From assembly GCA_037176725.1 (NCBI GenBank), contig JAZBRS010000013.1, positions 5,645,001 to 5,709,000 of the forward strand: 64,000 nucleotides of DNA, written 5' to 3'. Below are positions 33,473 through 43,316 of this stretch, piece by piece. Position numbers and translations under genes: made by a program. Under the pieces are notes generated by a model. It was given only the letters and a program-made list of their open reading frames with translations. It searched no databases and was not told the origin of the DNA. The stretch comes from Posidonia oceanica. Lineage: Eukaryota; Streptophyta; Magnoliopsida; Alismatales; Posidoniaceae. Position 1 is the first letter of the stretch. Every line of letters starts with the position of its first letter.

Positions 33473-33733
33473 ATGTTTACGGGTAAGGTGTCCATTCAGT
33501 GGAAATGTAGCAGATGGTGCAAATTAATTCAGCAACATCCTATGTTCGATGGCATTGTCTTTTCTCATTATTATCATGAGAGCAACTTTGCAGCTAATTT
33601 CTTGGCTAAGCAGGGAGGTCTTTCTAGAGTGAATAGTTCTTATCATTCTTACTCTAATCTGCCTAGAGAATTGCGTGGTTTATGCAATCTAGACAGGTGG
33701 GGTATTCCTTCAATTCATCAGAAGACCAAGTAG
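33473..33733 (+). pseudogene. LINE ORF2 C-terminal fragment (RNase H end)
   Basis: The residues include FSHYYHESNFAANFLAKQGG (the last RNase H motif, usually H-x-x-R-E-x-N-x-x-A-D-x-L-A-K) and LPRELRGLCNLDRWGIPS. The second motif is also present, with small changes, at the end of the full LINE at 39008-45197 (translated from about 39185-39260), so the two belong to the same LINE family. The frame runs upstream into LTR DNA by chance. Confidence 0.8.
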
Positions 33734-34077
33734 TGCTGGGTTGTTGTTTTTTATATTCTAGTGATAGTTGTTTTGAGTACTCGAACACTTTCCTACTCCT
33801 TTCTCTTTTTCCCCGCAAGGGCCGGGTTTTTGGGATTTGAGATGGAGGGTGTTCTGGCTTTGTGTACACTGCACAAATGTCAGCCTAGTGTTAGTGGGCC
33901 TATGTTGGGTTTTATTGGTTTTTACTAGGTATTTATTCTTTTGGAATATGTGAGCAGGTTGTTTGCTCTGAGTACTTTGTGACTTTGGGGTTTGTCCTAA
34001 AGCCACGTATGTAGCCTTCGTGCTTGTAACCTTCTTATCCTTAATATAGGTTACTTTTATTTTGCTCCCAAAAAAAA
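33473..34077 (+). mobile_element. 5'-truncated L1-type LINE (605 bp)
   Basis: It lies between identical 14-bp copies of AATTCCAATCCAAC (33459-33472 and 34078-34091) and ends in a run of A, so it is a target-primed insertion. The intact target is visible in the G 3' LTR near 26632. The first 87 codons are the C-terminal part of ORF2, the rest 3' UTR. Confidence 0.9.
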
Positions 34078-34171
34078 AATTCCAATCCAACAAAAATAAT
34101 ACGGGAATTAACTTCCCAAAATCAACTCAACAGAAAACTGAATTTTGAAAAAACCCGGATATTTCACCTAG

Positions 34172-34580
34172 ACTCCTTAGCCATTGAGAAAGTGGAACAT
34201 GCACTTGAAAGAGCTAAGGCACTCAAATCTATGAAAACTAAATCTTCCCGTGGATCATCCTCAAATGTGCAAGAGGAGGATGATGATGAGACATCTAGAG
34301 AAGAAGAAGAACATGAAGATCAACGTGAAAGTGTGCAAATTGAAAATCTTCAAGCTCAAATTTCGAATATCCAACTTCAGCAAGAGGAGTTCTACAAGCA
34401 ATCTTGTGATTGGAGAAATGAGTTCACCGATAACTTCAACTCACTTTCAACCTGATTTGATTCCTACGTCACTCACTCCAACCAACAAATCGCACAACTT
34501 GGGGAGAAAATGGACTGGTATCACAATGAGATCATGAAATACCTTCATGGCTATCCACCTCCTCCTCCTCCACAAGATTA
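34172..34580 (+). pseudogene. H ORF, C-terminal coiled-coil part
   Basis: Continues the PTPD reading frame after G. It begins SLAIEKVEHALERAKALKSM, then a Ser-rich and Glu/Asp-rich segment, then a coiled-coil-like helix (IENLQAQISNIQLQQEEFYK). A TGA at 34453 breaks the frame, after which the same frame gives IAQLGEKMDWYHNEIMKYLH and a Pro-rich end. Glu-rich and Pro-rich tails of this kind are usual in PTPD proteins. Confidence 0.55.
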
Positions 34581-35340
34581 GGATAGATTTTGCTTGTTTG
34601 AAAAAATTTTGTCTTAATTTGGAGAAAATTTTGCTTGCTTGTTGTAATTTTCACTTGTTAAAGAATCAAAACTATCTTATGGAATGAATTGCGACTTATT
34701 CTCAATGTTGTTTGGTGCATGGTTCAATTCTATTCCATTGCTCATGATTCTCATGGAAATATTCTTGAATTGCTTACAAAATGCATTGCTTAAAGGAAGT
34801 TGTTGGTATTGCCTATGAATTGCTTATGAAATGCATTGCTTAAATGAAGTTGCTTATGAATTGCTTATGAAATGTATTGCTTATTAATTGCTTATGAAAT
34901 ACATTGCATAAAGGAAGTTGCTTATGAAATGTATTACTTAAAGGTGTTCTTCTTTTGATTTGCTTATGACGTGTTGAATGAATCTCTTAGTGATAGGGGA
35001 GAAATTCTTGCTTACATCTTTGCATTACCTCTTAACTTGCTTACATCTATGCATTACCGCCTATCTTTTTGCTTATGACAAAAAAGGGGGAGAAATTCTA
35101 TGATAAATGCTTATATCCATGTCTATATAATTGAGATAACTTACTTACATTGAGAATGCTCATAGTCATACATTTTGACCACATGCTTAGTGATAAGGGG
35201 AGTTTATTCTGTGATAAATGCTCATATCCATAGATCTGTGATAATGTTCATAATCATATACTTTGACCCCATGCTTAGTGATAGGGAGAGTTTTATTATC
35301 TTATCATATATTATTTTTGTCATTATCAAAAAGAGAGAGA
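34581..35340 (+). other. H 3' untranslated interior with repeated polypurine tracts
   Basis: No gene. It contains degenerate repeats of TTGCTTATGAAATGCATTGC (about 34760-34960) and several candidate polypurine tracts: AAAAAAGGGGGAGAAA (35080-35095), AAGGGGAG (35195), AGGGAGAG (35283) and AAAAAGAGAGAGA (35328-35340) next to the LTR. Multiplication of the PPT is a reported feature of Sireviruses. Confidence 0.6.
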
Positions 35341-36513
35341 TTATGGAAGACTTCATCTTTAATTTTGATGATAACAACATATTTTAAAACTAATGTGCTT
35401 TATGAGCATCTTTTAAGGGTCTTATATGACAAAGAAGATCCAAGTACAAAAAGAAAGGATTAAGAAGATCTAAGAGCAAAAAAGGAGAATCAATAGCCGA
35501 TGAAGATCGTGGAGATTCAAGTAAACTTAAGACGATCTTAAGTTAAAACTCAATGAAGAAGATCAAGTGTGTTATAAAAACAAGTTTCATGTAAACATGT
35601 ATATGTATTTTTTTTCATGTATCTAGGAACTTGTAATAATCTCCCAAATACTCCAAAATCCTAGGAAAATAGCCAAGCCAAAAATCCAAAGTAGAGAACA
35701 TTGAGAACATTCAAGAAAATAGGTTCAAGGCATATTTCGGCATACCGAATATTTTCGGTATACCGAAATCTGGGGCTTACAAGTTTCACAACCGATAACC
35801 AATTTGGCATACCGAAAAAATTTCAGTCTACTGAATTGTTCGTTTGTTGTGAACAAGTGTGAGTTATTCGGCATATCGAAAAATTTCGATCTACCGAATG
35901 ACTAACCATTGGGAGAACATTATAGACATTAGACACACCATTTCTTACCACTTTTCTTATATATAGGGACCCCCTCTTGACACAAAAGACAAACGCTCTC
36001 TAGTACTTCAATAGCTACCTATAGAGAAGAGTTTTTCAAGCATTTCCCAACTTGTTTTCTCAAGTCTTAGCAAGAGAGCTCCCCATTTCCAACCATAACC
36101 ACACCATGCTAAATTTGTATTTGGGAGATAGTAGTGAGCTTCAAGTGTAATTCAATTTCCATTCAAAGCCTACTTGTTTCTCGGGTTGTGAGGAGCACAA
36201 ATCGCGGTTTTTGCGGAGCTTGGCGAGGGTTTTGTCAAGGAGTGTAGTGGCAAAATCTTAGCCCGGAATCAAAATCAACATAAGGAAACTCTTGAGGAGT
36301 TCTCGAGGAGTGGAGTAAGCTAAGGAGGCCAAACCACTATTAGTCCTTCTTGCACTTCAATTTCTCTAATCTCCTTCTTTGCATGTTAGTAGTTCAATAT
36401 TCAACTCCGTTTATTTAAGTTATTTGTTTGTGTTTGTTAAATTAGTTTTTAATTACGCTATTATCCTTAAATTCTCTATTCACCCCCTCTAGAGAAGCTT
36501 ATAGATCCTTACA
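35341..36513 (+). repeat. H 3' LTR (about 1.17 kb)
   Basis: It begins TTATGGAAGACTTCATC after a purine run, continues TTTGATGATAACAAC, and ends CACCCCCTCTAGAGAAGC...CCTTACA at 36513, the usual start and end style of Sirevirus LTRs. It contains TTCGGCATACCGAA and TTTCGGTATACCGAAA (35736-35768) and related copies to 35900. A TATATATAGGG promoter-like site lies near 35958. Confidence 0.65.
35735..35900. repeat. TTCGGYATACCGAA dyads in the H LTR
   Basis: TTCGGCATACCGAA and TTTCGGTATACCGAAA at 35736-35768; TTGGCATACCGAA (35813) and TTCAGTCTACTGAA (35822-35835, both arms changed G-to-A/C-to-T); TTCGGCATATCGAA and TTTCGATCTACCGAA (35867-35899). The same words occur in the chromovirus LTRs B3, B5 and G. 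Confidence 0.9.
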
Positions 36514-37065
36514 ACTTCTTTGACATCAGTTTACTTGTTGTTAGCATCAAGTTTAGCTTGTTCTATGTTAATCATTTCCTCCATTAATTTTAATTTCTTT
36601 GCATTTGTCTCATCTTCTTTCTCCAAAAATCTCTTAAATGCAGCGACAACATCAACTGAAACTGCTACAACGATTTCTTGTGTCTCTGCATTAGGGCGTG
36701 GCCTTTTACCACGTTGAATTGAAGAAGGTGTAATTGACCTCTTCGAAGGTTGACTACTCTCTAGTTCATTTTCTTCCTCATGATCCAATTCTTCTAGAAT
36801 GTCTTTATTGTTGCTAATTCCTTCATTCAATGGTGTCCTCACAAAATCAGGTGGTTGCATAGAACTTGCACCCGTGCCATACTACTAGCACATATTGTTT
36901 GAGGTTGTGCATAATTGGGGTAACTCCTTCCTTTATATTGTCATTTGAAGTTGTTTCTATAATAATAAAAAAGAGCATGTCTTTAAATAAGGAAATAAAA
37001 AGAAAAATGGAAACAATATTACTAATTCAATTTTAATAAAACTTAGAGAGCTAACCTCTACAAAC
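36514..37065 (-). pseudogene. Unrecognised ORF fragment flanking H and hAT
   Basis: The frame 36531-36860 encodes 109 residues: acidic segment, then SIQRGKRPRPNAETQEIV (basic, possible nuclear signal), then a Lys/Glu-rich helix (FLEKEDETNAKKLKLMEEMI). It resembles in composition the C-termini of NAM-associated or Myb/SANT-like proteins encoded by plant DNA transposons, but no diagnostic motif is present. Upstream frame continuity is lost before the hAT insertion at 37066. This is probably the oldest sequence in the centre of the window; 46241-46306 is its possible continuation. Confidence 0.35.
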
Positions 37066-37373
37066 TCATTCCTAAATGTGTAAATCGACCGGCCCAGCCC
37101 GGCTTGTAAATTCTGTAGCTCGGTAGGGCCGGGCCGGTTTAAAAAACTAGCTTGGCCTGACACGGCCCAGGACCCGCTATAAGGCTGGGCCAGTCGGGCC
37201 GATCCGGTCCGTCAAGTCGATCCGTTTTTAAAAAAATTGAAAAGAAAATTATTTATTATTAAATATTTGATATAAACATAAAAATACTTGAAAAATACAT
37301 AAGATATTCAACATTTTACATTTTTACATTTACAATTATTACATTAATATAAATTAAAAATTTTACAAAAAAT

Positions 37374-37637
37374 CTATTCATTATCTTTAGTAGAAGCCGC
37401 CGTCTCAAATGTGGCCTTCATTGAAGTTGATGTCGTCTTCTCATCTTCTGATTCATTGTTTAACTTCAAGTTCTGAAGACAATCAACCACATCATACCAG
37501 TCCTTCAAACACACGAAGGCTTCTACAGATTTTTCTGATAGTTTACATCTTCTATCACTTAGAACTCTTTTACCTACTAAAAATGCAGACTTTGATGCCA
37601 CAGTAGATGCCAGAATTATTAATAAATCTTTTGCCAT
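37374..37637 (-). pseudogene. hAT transposase C-terminal dimerisation domain
   Basis: MAKDLLIILASTVASKSAFL, then GKRVLSDRRCKLSEKSVEAF with VCLKDW following, is the canonical hAT-C dimerisation motif (A-x-D-L-L...ASTVASESAFS...RVL...LS...VEALVCLKDW). An acidic Ser/Thr-rich tail follows to the stop. It is separated from the body of the transposase by about 120 bp containing stops. Confidence 0.9.
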
Positions 37638-37755
37638 TTTAGAAACTATAGGAAATCTAATTGCAGTACTAGACCACTACTTTAATATATCTAAATTATC
37701 TATTTCAGGTTCACTAAAAGCAAACTCATAATCTAAAGAATTTTCTAATTCATTA

Positions 37756-38343
37756 TTAGTGGTTGATTTTGCGTTTTTTTTTCTTATTTATTCTACTCCA
37801 AAATAAACTACTACTACTACTACTATTTCTTCCTACAAAACTAGATGTATTAGCACTAGAACTACTTTCACTATCATAAAGTATAACATATTCTTCAAAT
37901 AATGTATATATAATTTCATTAAATTTATTATTAAATTCATCTATTCTTTCAATTTTATTCATGTTACTAAAAATATCATCTAAAAGTACCATACAATTAA
38001 CTAATCTATACCTAGGGTCTATGACTAATGCTAAGTATGCCCATAATGGAGTCTCATCCCAATAAATATTATATTTTTCTTCCATTAATTGAATAATATT
38101 TATAAAACATGGGGCATGTCTATATTGTTGAAAAATATTTGTAATATTAAATAAATTAACTAAAACTAGAGAACTAGTAAGATAATATTGACCCAATAAT
38201 TGTTGAGTTGCATAATAAAATGGTTCTAAAAATTTATGAATTATGTTAGAATTATTCCAATCTTCATCATTTAAAAAATAATTATATTTTACATTATAAT
38301 ACATTGTAATTATGTTATTATAAGGTAAACATGAATTTAACAT
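37756..38343 (-). pseudogene. hAT transposase central domain (C-terminal half)
   Basis: A 195-residue frame, Asn/Ile/Tyr-rich as usual for AT-rich hAT genes. It includes WNNSNIIHKFLEPFYYATQQ and LWAYLALVIDPRYRLVN; the 'A.vLDPR.K' segment is conserved in plant hAT (DUF4413-like) proteins. It ends in a Ser-rich stretch before the dimerisation domain. A stop near 38343 separates it from the previous piece. Confidence 0.8.
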
Positions 38344-38445
38344 ATCATATGTTGAGTTCCATCTATGTTGAACATCAAATTTTTTAGGTTTTAAACCATA
38401 TTCTACACATAGATATCTAAATTCTAGAAATCTTTTAGGTGATGT

Positions 38446-38998
38446 TTAAATAAATAAAATAGCTAATCTTATATTTTCTATATAAGGTCTAATACAATCT
38501 ATACATTCTTTTACAATTAAATTTAAAATATGACAACAACACTTACAATGTAATAAATCACTATTTAATACTGGTTTTAAATTTCTTTTTAATATATCTA
38601 TTACAACATTATTATTAAAAGCATTATCAAAAAATATTGTATTAATTTTATTATATATTTTAAATTCTTTAGTAATATTGTCTATAATATTTGCTATAAC
38701 TTTACTAGTATGTAGATGATTAAAAACTCTAAAAGTAATTATTTTTTTTGTAAATTCTATTCTATGTCTATCCAATGTGCAGTTAAACATAAGTAAAGAA
38801 AATTATTAGGACCAATCCAAACATCACAAGTTAATTATATTTTAGATAATAAACTAAAAAATATTCCAATTAAAAAATCTTTATCTTTTTTAAATATTTT
38901 ATAAATTATATTTTTAGTAGTGTTCCTAGAATGACCTTTAAATTGTGGGTTTAAATAATTTTGTACACAAGTTTCAAATTTTTTATTTTTAGAAAATG
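38446..38998 (-). pseudogene. hAT transposase central domain (N-terminal half, catalytic region)
   Basis: The segment next to the LINE junction (38998 downward) encodes a helix with YLNPQFKGHSRNT, the expected continuation of the transposase after the BED finger. Frame 38446-38790 includes FDNAFNNNVVIDIL and LLHCKCCCHILNLIVKECID (the C-C-H-I-L-N-L-I-V motif of the RNase H-like fold). The first catalytic Asp region is degraded. Confidence 0.75.
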
Positions 38999-39299
38999 TA
39001 CATGGTTTTCTTTTTTTGGCAAATAAGATTTTTTATTTTATTGCTAAGATAACGAAGTACAAAAGAAATGATACACCTCAAGAAGAGGATAAGGACCCAT
39101 CAATCACCAATCCAAAGATTAGTCGGAAAAAACTCCTCTCCAAAACACATGCCATTGGGAAAAAGAAGAGGAGAAAAAGACTAATCAGTACTCCCTCTAG
39201 TTCGCAAACTAGGAAACCCCCATTTATCAAGATTACAAATACCCCTAAGCTCCCTAGGAAGTTCATAAAAATTTAGATAAGCTTGATGATTTTGAAGAT

Positions 39300-40002
39300 G
39301 GCTCCCCTCTTTAGCAAGAAAGTCTGCTGCAAAGTTGCCCTCCCGAAAACAATGAGAGAAGCAAACATTAAACCGATTAAGAATACGCCGCCACCAAGTT
39401 TAGCATCTCCAGCTAATAGAAATCTTCCTCTGCAACATATGCACCACCTGCAAAGAGTCAGACTGGACCTCGTCCACCTTTATACCATGCTCCTCACATA
39501 AGACCAGCATATCCCAAATAGATCTTATTTCAGCCTCATTATTAGTTATCTTGCCATAGAAAGATGAAAAAGCAATTATAATATTGCCCCCCACATCTCT
39601 AACCATACCTCCACCTCCAGCTCTGGCCGAAGAAGAACAACCATCAACATTGGCCTTTAAGCCAGTAGATGGAGGTTTCCACGCAACAGGAATGCAATAG
39701 ATATTTAGAGTAGTTGGAACAGTGAAACCTGCAAGCCTCAAAGACAAAGCATGACCCCACAAAAAAGAAAATCTCTTCTGGCGTAACAAGTAATTGCATT
39801 CCACAACAATGTCCATAGCAATAAGCCACCATCCCCTGTATCTGTCAGAAAATCTCCTATTGCACCGCTCCTTCCAGATGTGCCAGCATATAAAGCCAGG
39901 AATAAGTCCAATCAAAGCATGCCTGTAAGATGACATCCGTCCTGAATCCTGCCAAGAAGATATAGTAGACAAAATGTCTATACAAACCTGTATCTGGAGC
40001 AC
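39300..40002 (-). pseudogene. LINE ORF2 RNase H domain (RVT_3-like)
   Basis: Frame 39400-40002 has LKANVDGCSSSARAGGGGMV (first Asp), KITNNEAEIRSIWDMLVLCE (catalytic Glu) and VQSDSLQVVHMLQ (third Asp). After a frame change the sequence encodes FREGNFAADFLAK, the last RNase H motif. The N-terminal part of the frame is the IWKERCNRRF linker region usual in plant LINE ORF2. Confidence 0.85.
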
Positions 40003-40017
40003 ACGGCTAAAGAAAGA

Positions 40018-41373
40018 TCAGATATTCAACCCCAAATCCCCATGAAGAAGCAAGTGGTTTAGAGACTCATTCTGTGCATTGATACAACAATTGCATTTTG
40101 AAACAAAATGCATAGATCGAGATTGAACATTTGCATCCATAGAGACTGCATTCCAAGCTATCCTCCATAGAAAAAGAGACATCTTGGCTGGCATAATAGA
40201 AGACCAAACCCATCTCCACCTATTATTATTATGACTCCTGTTCAAAATAAGAGACCAAGCACTCTTAATGGAGAAAGCACCATCAGATGCAGGCAACCAA
40301 ATAAGCTTGTCACCAACACCCTACGAGTCCACATGAAGATTGTTAAAATTCTGCCACATATTGAACACGTCAACTTCATTGCTCCCAATCTGATTTTTAA
40401 ATAAATCCCTATGGTGAAACACGTCTCCAATAATGGCTCCCAAATCAGTAGTAGGGAAGTGCTCAAAATTGTTATAAATAATCCCATCCTCATGCCATTT
40501 ATCCATCCAAAACAACACATCACCCTTATCAATCAACCAGCAAGAATTAGAGATCACCCAAGGCATAACCTCCATCAAGGATTTCCAACGAGCAGAACCG
40601 TATGATGGACAGGAAACATACCACCCAACATACGAAACCTTGTATTTAGTTGCACAATAAATGCTCCACAAGGATTCTTTTAAAAGTAACTTCCAGTAGC
40701 TCTTAATCCTGAAAAGATATAGCATATCAGCAAACCTCCAGATACCTAACCCCATGTCATGCAACGGCCTTGTACAAACTTCCCAACGCACCCAATGATA
40801 TTTCTTCTTGCTGTTCACGTAGCCCCACAAAAAATCTCTCACAAGCCGGTCAATATCATGAATAATATGCAATGGAACTTTCAAAACAGTCAAAATATAT
40901 AAGGGAATAGAGCAGAGAACATTCTTAAGCAAAGTGAGACGACCTGCCATACTCAGGAATTTATAACACCAGCCATCAATACGTTTCCTTATTTTCTCCA
41001 CTAGAGGACGGACATAACACCCTTTAAATCTCCCAAGAGCAATAGGGGCCCCTAAATAAGTCAAAGGCCAAGAACCTTGAGAGAAACCAATCTGATGTTC
41101 AATGATATTATTTCTTCTCATAGATTGGTGCCAATAATAATTGCATTTATTCCTACCCATACGTTGACCAGAGGAGAGCTCATACCTCACAATGAAGTCC
41201 ATGAGATTAGAGACCGAATTGCTATCAGCTCTACAGAATAACAAAGCATCATCTGCAAAAAACAAATGGGAAGGACTGATTCCTTTCCCAACAGTTGCAT
41301 ATCTCTTGCACAACCCTTTTTCAACCAACAAACTGACACCCCTGCTGAACACTTCCTGAGCTAAAATAAACAA
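40018..41373 (-). pseudogene. LINE ORF2 reverse transcriptase C-half and zf-RVT segment
   Basis: Frame 40321-41373: ISPSHLFFADDALLFCRADS carries the F-A-D-D catalytic pair near residue 40. SSGQRMGRNKCNYYW, LTYLGAPIALGRFKGCYVRP and RIDGWCYKFLSMAGRLTLLK follow in the order normal for plant LINE RTs. Frame 40018-40296 has DGAFSIKSAWSL and the Cys/His cluster CNCCINAQNESLNHLLLHGD (zf-RVT). A frameshift near 40310 separates them. Confidence 0.9.
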
Positions 41374-41526
41374 GGTAGGAGAAAGAGGATCACCTTGTTT
41401 CAGACCCCTTGAAGCCTTAAAGAAACGTACTTGTTACCCATTAATAATAACAAAAAACCAATTATTATCTAGAGATCTCCGAACAAGATCAATAAATCTC
41501 TCCGAGAAACCAAATCGCCTTAGCAC

Positions 41527-41976
41527 TTAAAGCAGCAAAAGCCATTCCATTCTATCATATGCCTTCAGCATATCCAACTTGAAGACCACATTGCCCCCTT
41601 TGCATCTCTTATCAATATCTCCAATCAACTCCTGTGCCAACTGAATATGATCATAAATGTCCCTACCCTTAACAAAGCCCGCCTGTTCATTACTGATTAA
41701 CTTGGGAAGCCAAGAAACAAGCCTATTATTCAAGATCTTATAACAAATTTTGGAAGGCACATTACCCACACTGATAGGTCTGTATTGAGTGAAATTAATA
41801 GGGCTTTCAACTTTTGGGATAAGACAAATCATAGAAGCCGAAATGCTCCTATGCAACTTGCCACCAACATAGAAGAATTTCACCAAGGCAAATAAGTCGT
41901 CCTTAATAACATCCCAAGCAGCCAAATAAAAGGATAAAGAAAAACCATCAGGACCTGCTGCCGCCCCCACAAGCAT
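41527..41976 (-). pseudogene. LINE ORF2 reverse transcriptase N-half
   Basis: Contains AAAGPDGFSLSFYLAAWDVI, ICLIPKVESPINFTQYRPIS and SNEQAGFVKGRDIYDHIQLA, and ends KLDMLKAYDRMEW; the usual form has FDKAYDR, with the first catalytic Asp. All motifs match the plant L1 RT order. About 150 bp with stops separate it from the C-half. Confidence 0.9.
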
Positions 41977-42159
41977 AGACTAAAGAGCAGCATAGATTTC
42001 CTCCATATCTGGCACTTTAGTAATAGGCAAGCAATCCTCCTCTGAAAGTAACATAGGAATACAGTCCAGAAGAGAGTCATCCATCAAATAACCCTCAGAC
42101 GTGAATAATCCTTTGAAATATTCAATGCCAACATCCTGTATTTGCTGAGCCTCCTGCAC

Positions 42160-43316
42160 CTAGACACCACTGTTGTCTTTAATAGCTTGGATGGAAGAAC
42201 GAGAACGATGCTGCTTGACAATATGATGGAAAAAAGCAGTATTCTTGTCACCCTCCTTTAACCACTGATAGTGAGCTTTTGGGGACCAAAACTTTTCTTC
42301 ACGCTGCAGAGCTAAGTCCAAGTCTTGTTGTGCTGAACTAACTTGTTGCACATTTTCTGTACAGAAATTATCATCCAGAACCCTCTGAACAGTAGCTAAC
42401 CTCTCCTCGACCTTCTTGACATTATCAAAAATATTGCCAAAATGCTCTTTATTCCAAGCTTTCAAAGTCTTCTTCAGACGAGTCATTTTGAGAAACCAAC
42501 GCAACAACATGTCACCATTGTCCGCCACAGGGATAATCCATGACTGCTTAATAACTTGTAAACAAGCTGCATCCTCAAGCCAGACATCTAAAAACTTAAA
42601 AGGGCAAGGCCCAAATGCATGTGGTTTTGCAAATTCCACCAGAAGAGGAGCATGATCTGAGTGTGCTCTAGGAAGATTGGTAACCTTAACCTGCAAATTC
42701 TGACAGTGCACATTCACCGGGCATCTGTCTAATCTGGCCAAAATCCTGTCATCACCTATCTGATTATTGCACCAAGTAAATGGAGAACCGGTGTAACCAG
42801 CATCATCAAGCATGCAAGAGGATAAACAATCTCTGAACTCATTCATATAAATCTGTCTTGGAAAAATCCCACCCTTCTTTTCAGTAGAAGACAAGATAGA
42901 GTTAAAATCACCAACAACAAACCAAGGGCAATGAAAATCCATCTCTGCTAAGGAAAATAAATTCTCCCAAAGACTTTTACGCTGCACCCCATCACAACTA
43001 GCATAAACAAGAGTGACATAAACCATAGAACCAACATCACTATCAAACAGAGACACTATAAGAGCCTGATTGAAAGCATTCACAATCTCCATTTGAATCG
43101 ATGCTTACCAAAAACCCAGATTTTAGCGAGGCCAGCAATATTAGAATAAAATTTATCAAAACCTAACGACCTCATGAGATCATTACCATGAATAACATCG
43201 ACCATAGGTTCAAGAATAGCAACCATACTAGGCTTATGAGCATTAACAAGATATTTTAACCTCCTAACCGTAGGCCGATTACCCACACCTCTAGCATTCC
43301 ATATGATCTTCTTCAT
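42160..43316 (-). pseudogene. LINE ORF2 apurinic-like endonuclease domain
   Basis: Start at MKKIIWNARGVGNRP (43316), the standard ORF2 N-terminus (W-N-x-R-G). VAILEPMVDV follows, with E-P for the catalytic Glu. A frame change near 43090 leads to the second frame with HCPWFVVGDFNSILSSTEKK, SPFTWCNNQIGDDRILARLD and LPRAHSDHAPLLVEF (S-D-H-x-P-L). It would nick target DNA to prime reverse transcription. The frame continues as a linker toward RT. Confidence 0.9.

Larger units (their letters stand above)
21485..34166 (-). mobile_element. G: Ty3/gypsy chromovirus (Tekay/Del-like), full length but inactive
   Basis: Order on the minus strand: 5' LTR (34166-31468), PBS, gag with two CCHC knuckles, protease, reverse transcriptase, RNase H, integrase, chromodomain-like tail, PPT, 3' LTR (26720-21485). 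The flanks ACTAG (21480-21484) and CCTAG (34167-34171) form a 5-bp duplication with one mismatch. The PTPD frame of H continues across the element when it is removed. Both LTRs carry later insertions (A2 and a LINE), and every domain has stops or frameshifts. Confidence 0.9.
31468..34166 (-). repeat. G 5' LTR, interrupted by a LINE
   Basis: From TGAAATATCCGGG at 34166 (first T-G-T changed to T-G-A) to GGGCATTACA at 31468. About 2.08 kb without the LINE. It carries the same landmarks as the 3' LTR: TCGGTATACCGA-type dyads (32505-32705) and three CCCTGGGGACTCTTTCACCCC units (32178-32325). The sequence near 33118 preserves the empty A2 target site. Confidence 0.85.
17415..36513 (+). mobile_element. 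H: Sirevirus-like LTR retrotransposon with PTPD protein, split by nested insertions
   Basis: Plus-strand element whose coding region is cut at 18101 by solo LTR B1 and at 21484 by chromovirus G, resuming at 34172. It ends with several polypurine tracts and an LTR at 35341-36513. The tract GACAAAAAAGGGGGAGAAA, repeated weaker tracts, and an LTR ending CACCCCCTCTAG...CTTACA are Sirevirus hallmarks by family knowledge. No pol was found in the pieces, so it looks non-autonomous. No matching 5' LTR was recognised upstream, so the left boundary is uncertain. Confidence 0.6.

Noticed and set aside
39016..39276. Plus-strand Lys-rich ORF near the LINE 3' end.
   Set aside because: It is antisense to the LINE ORF2 tail and 3' UTR, whose sense strand encodes the conserved C-terminal motif.
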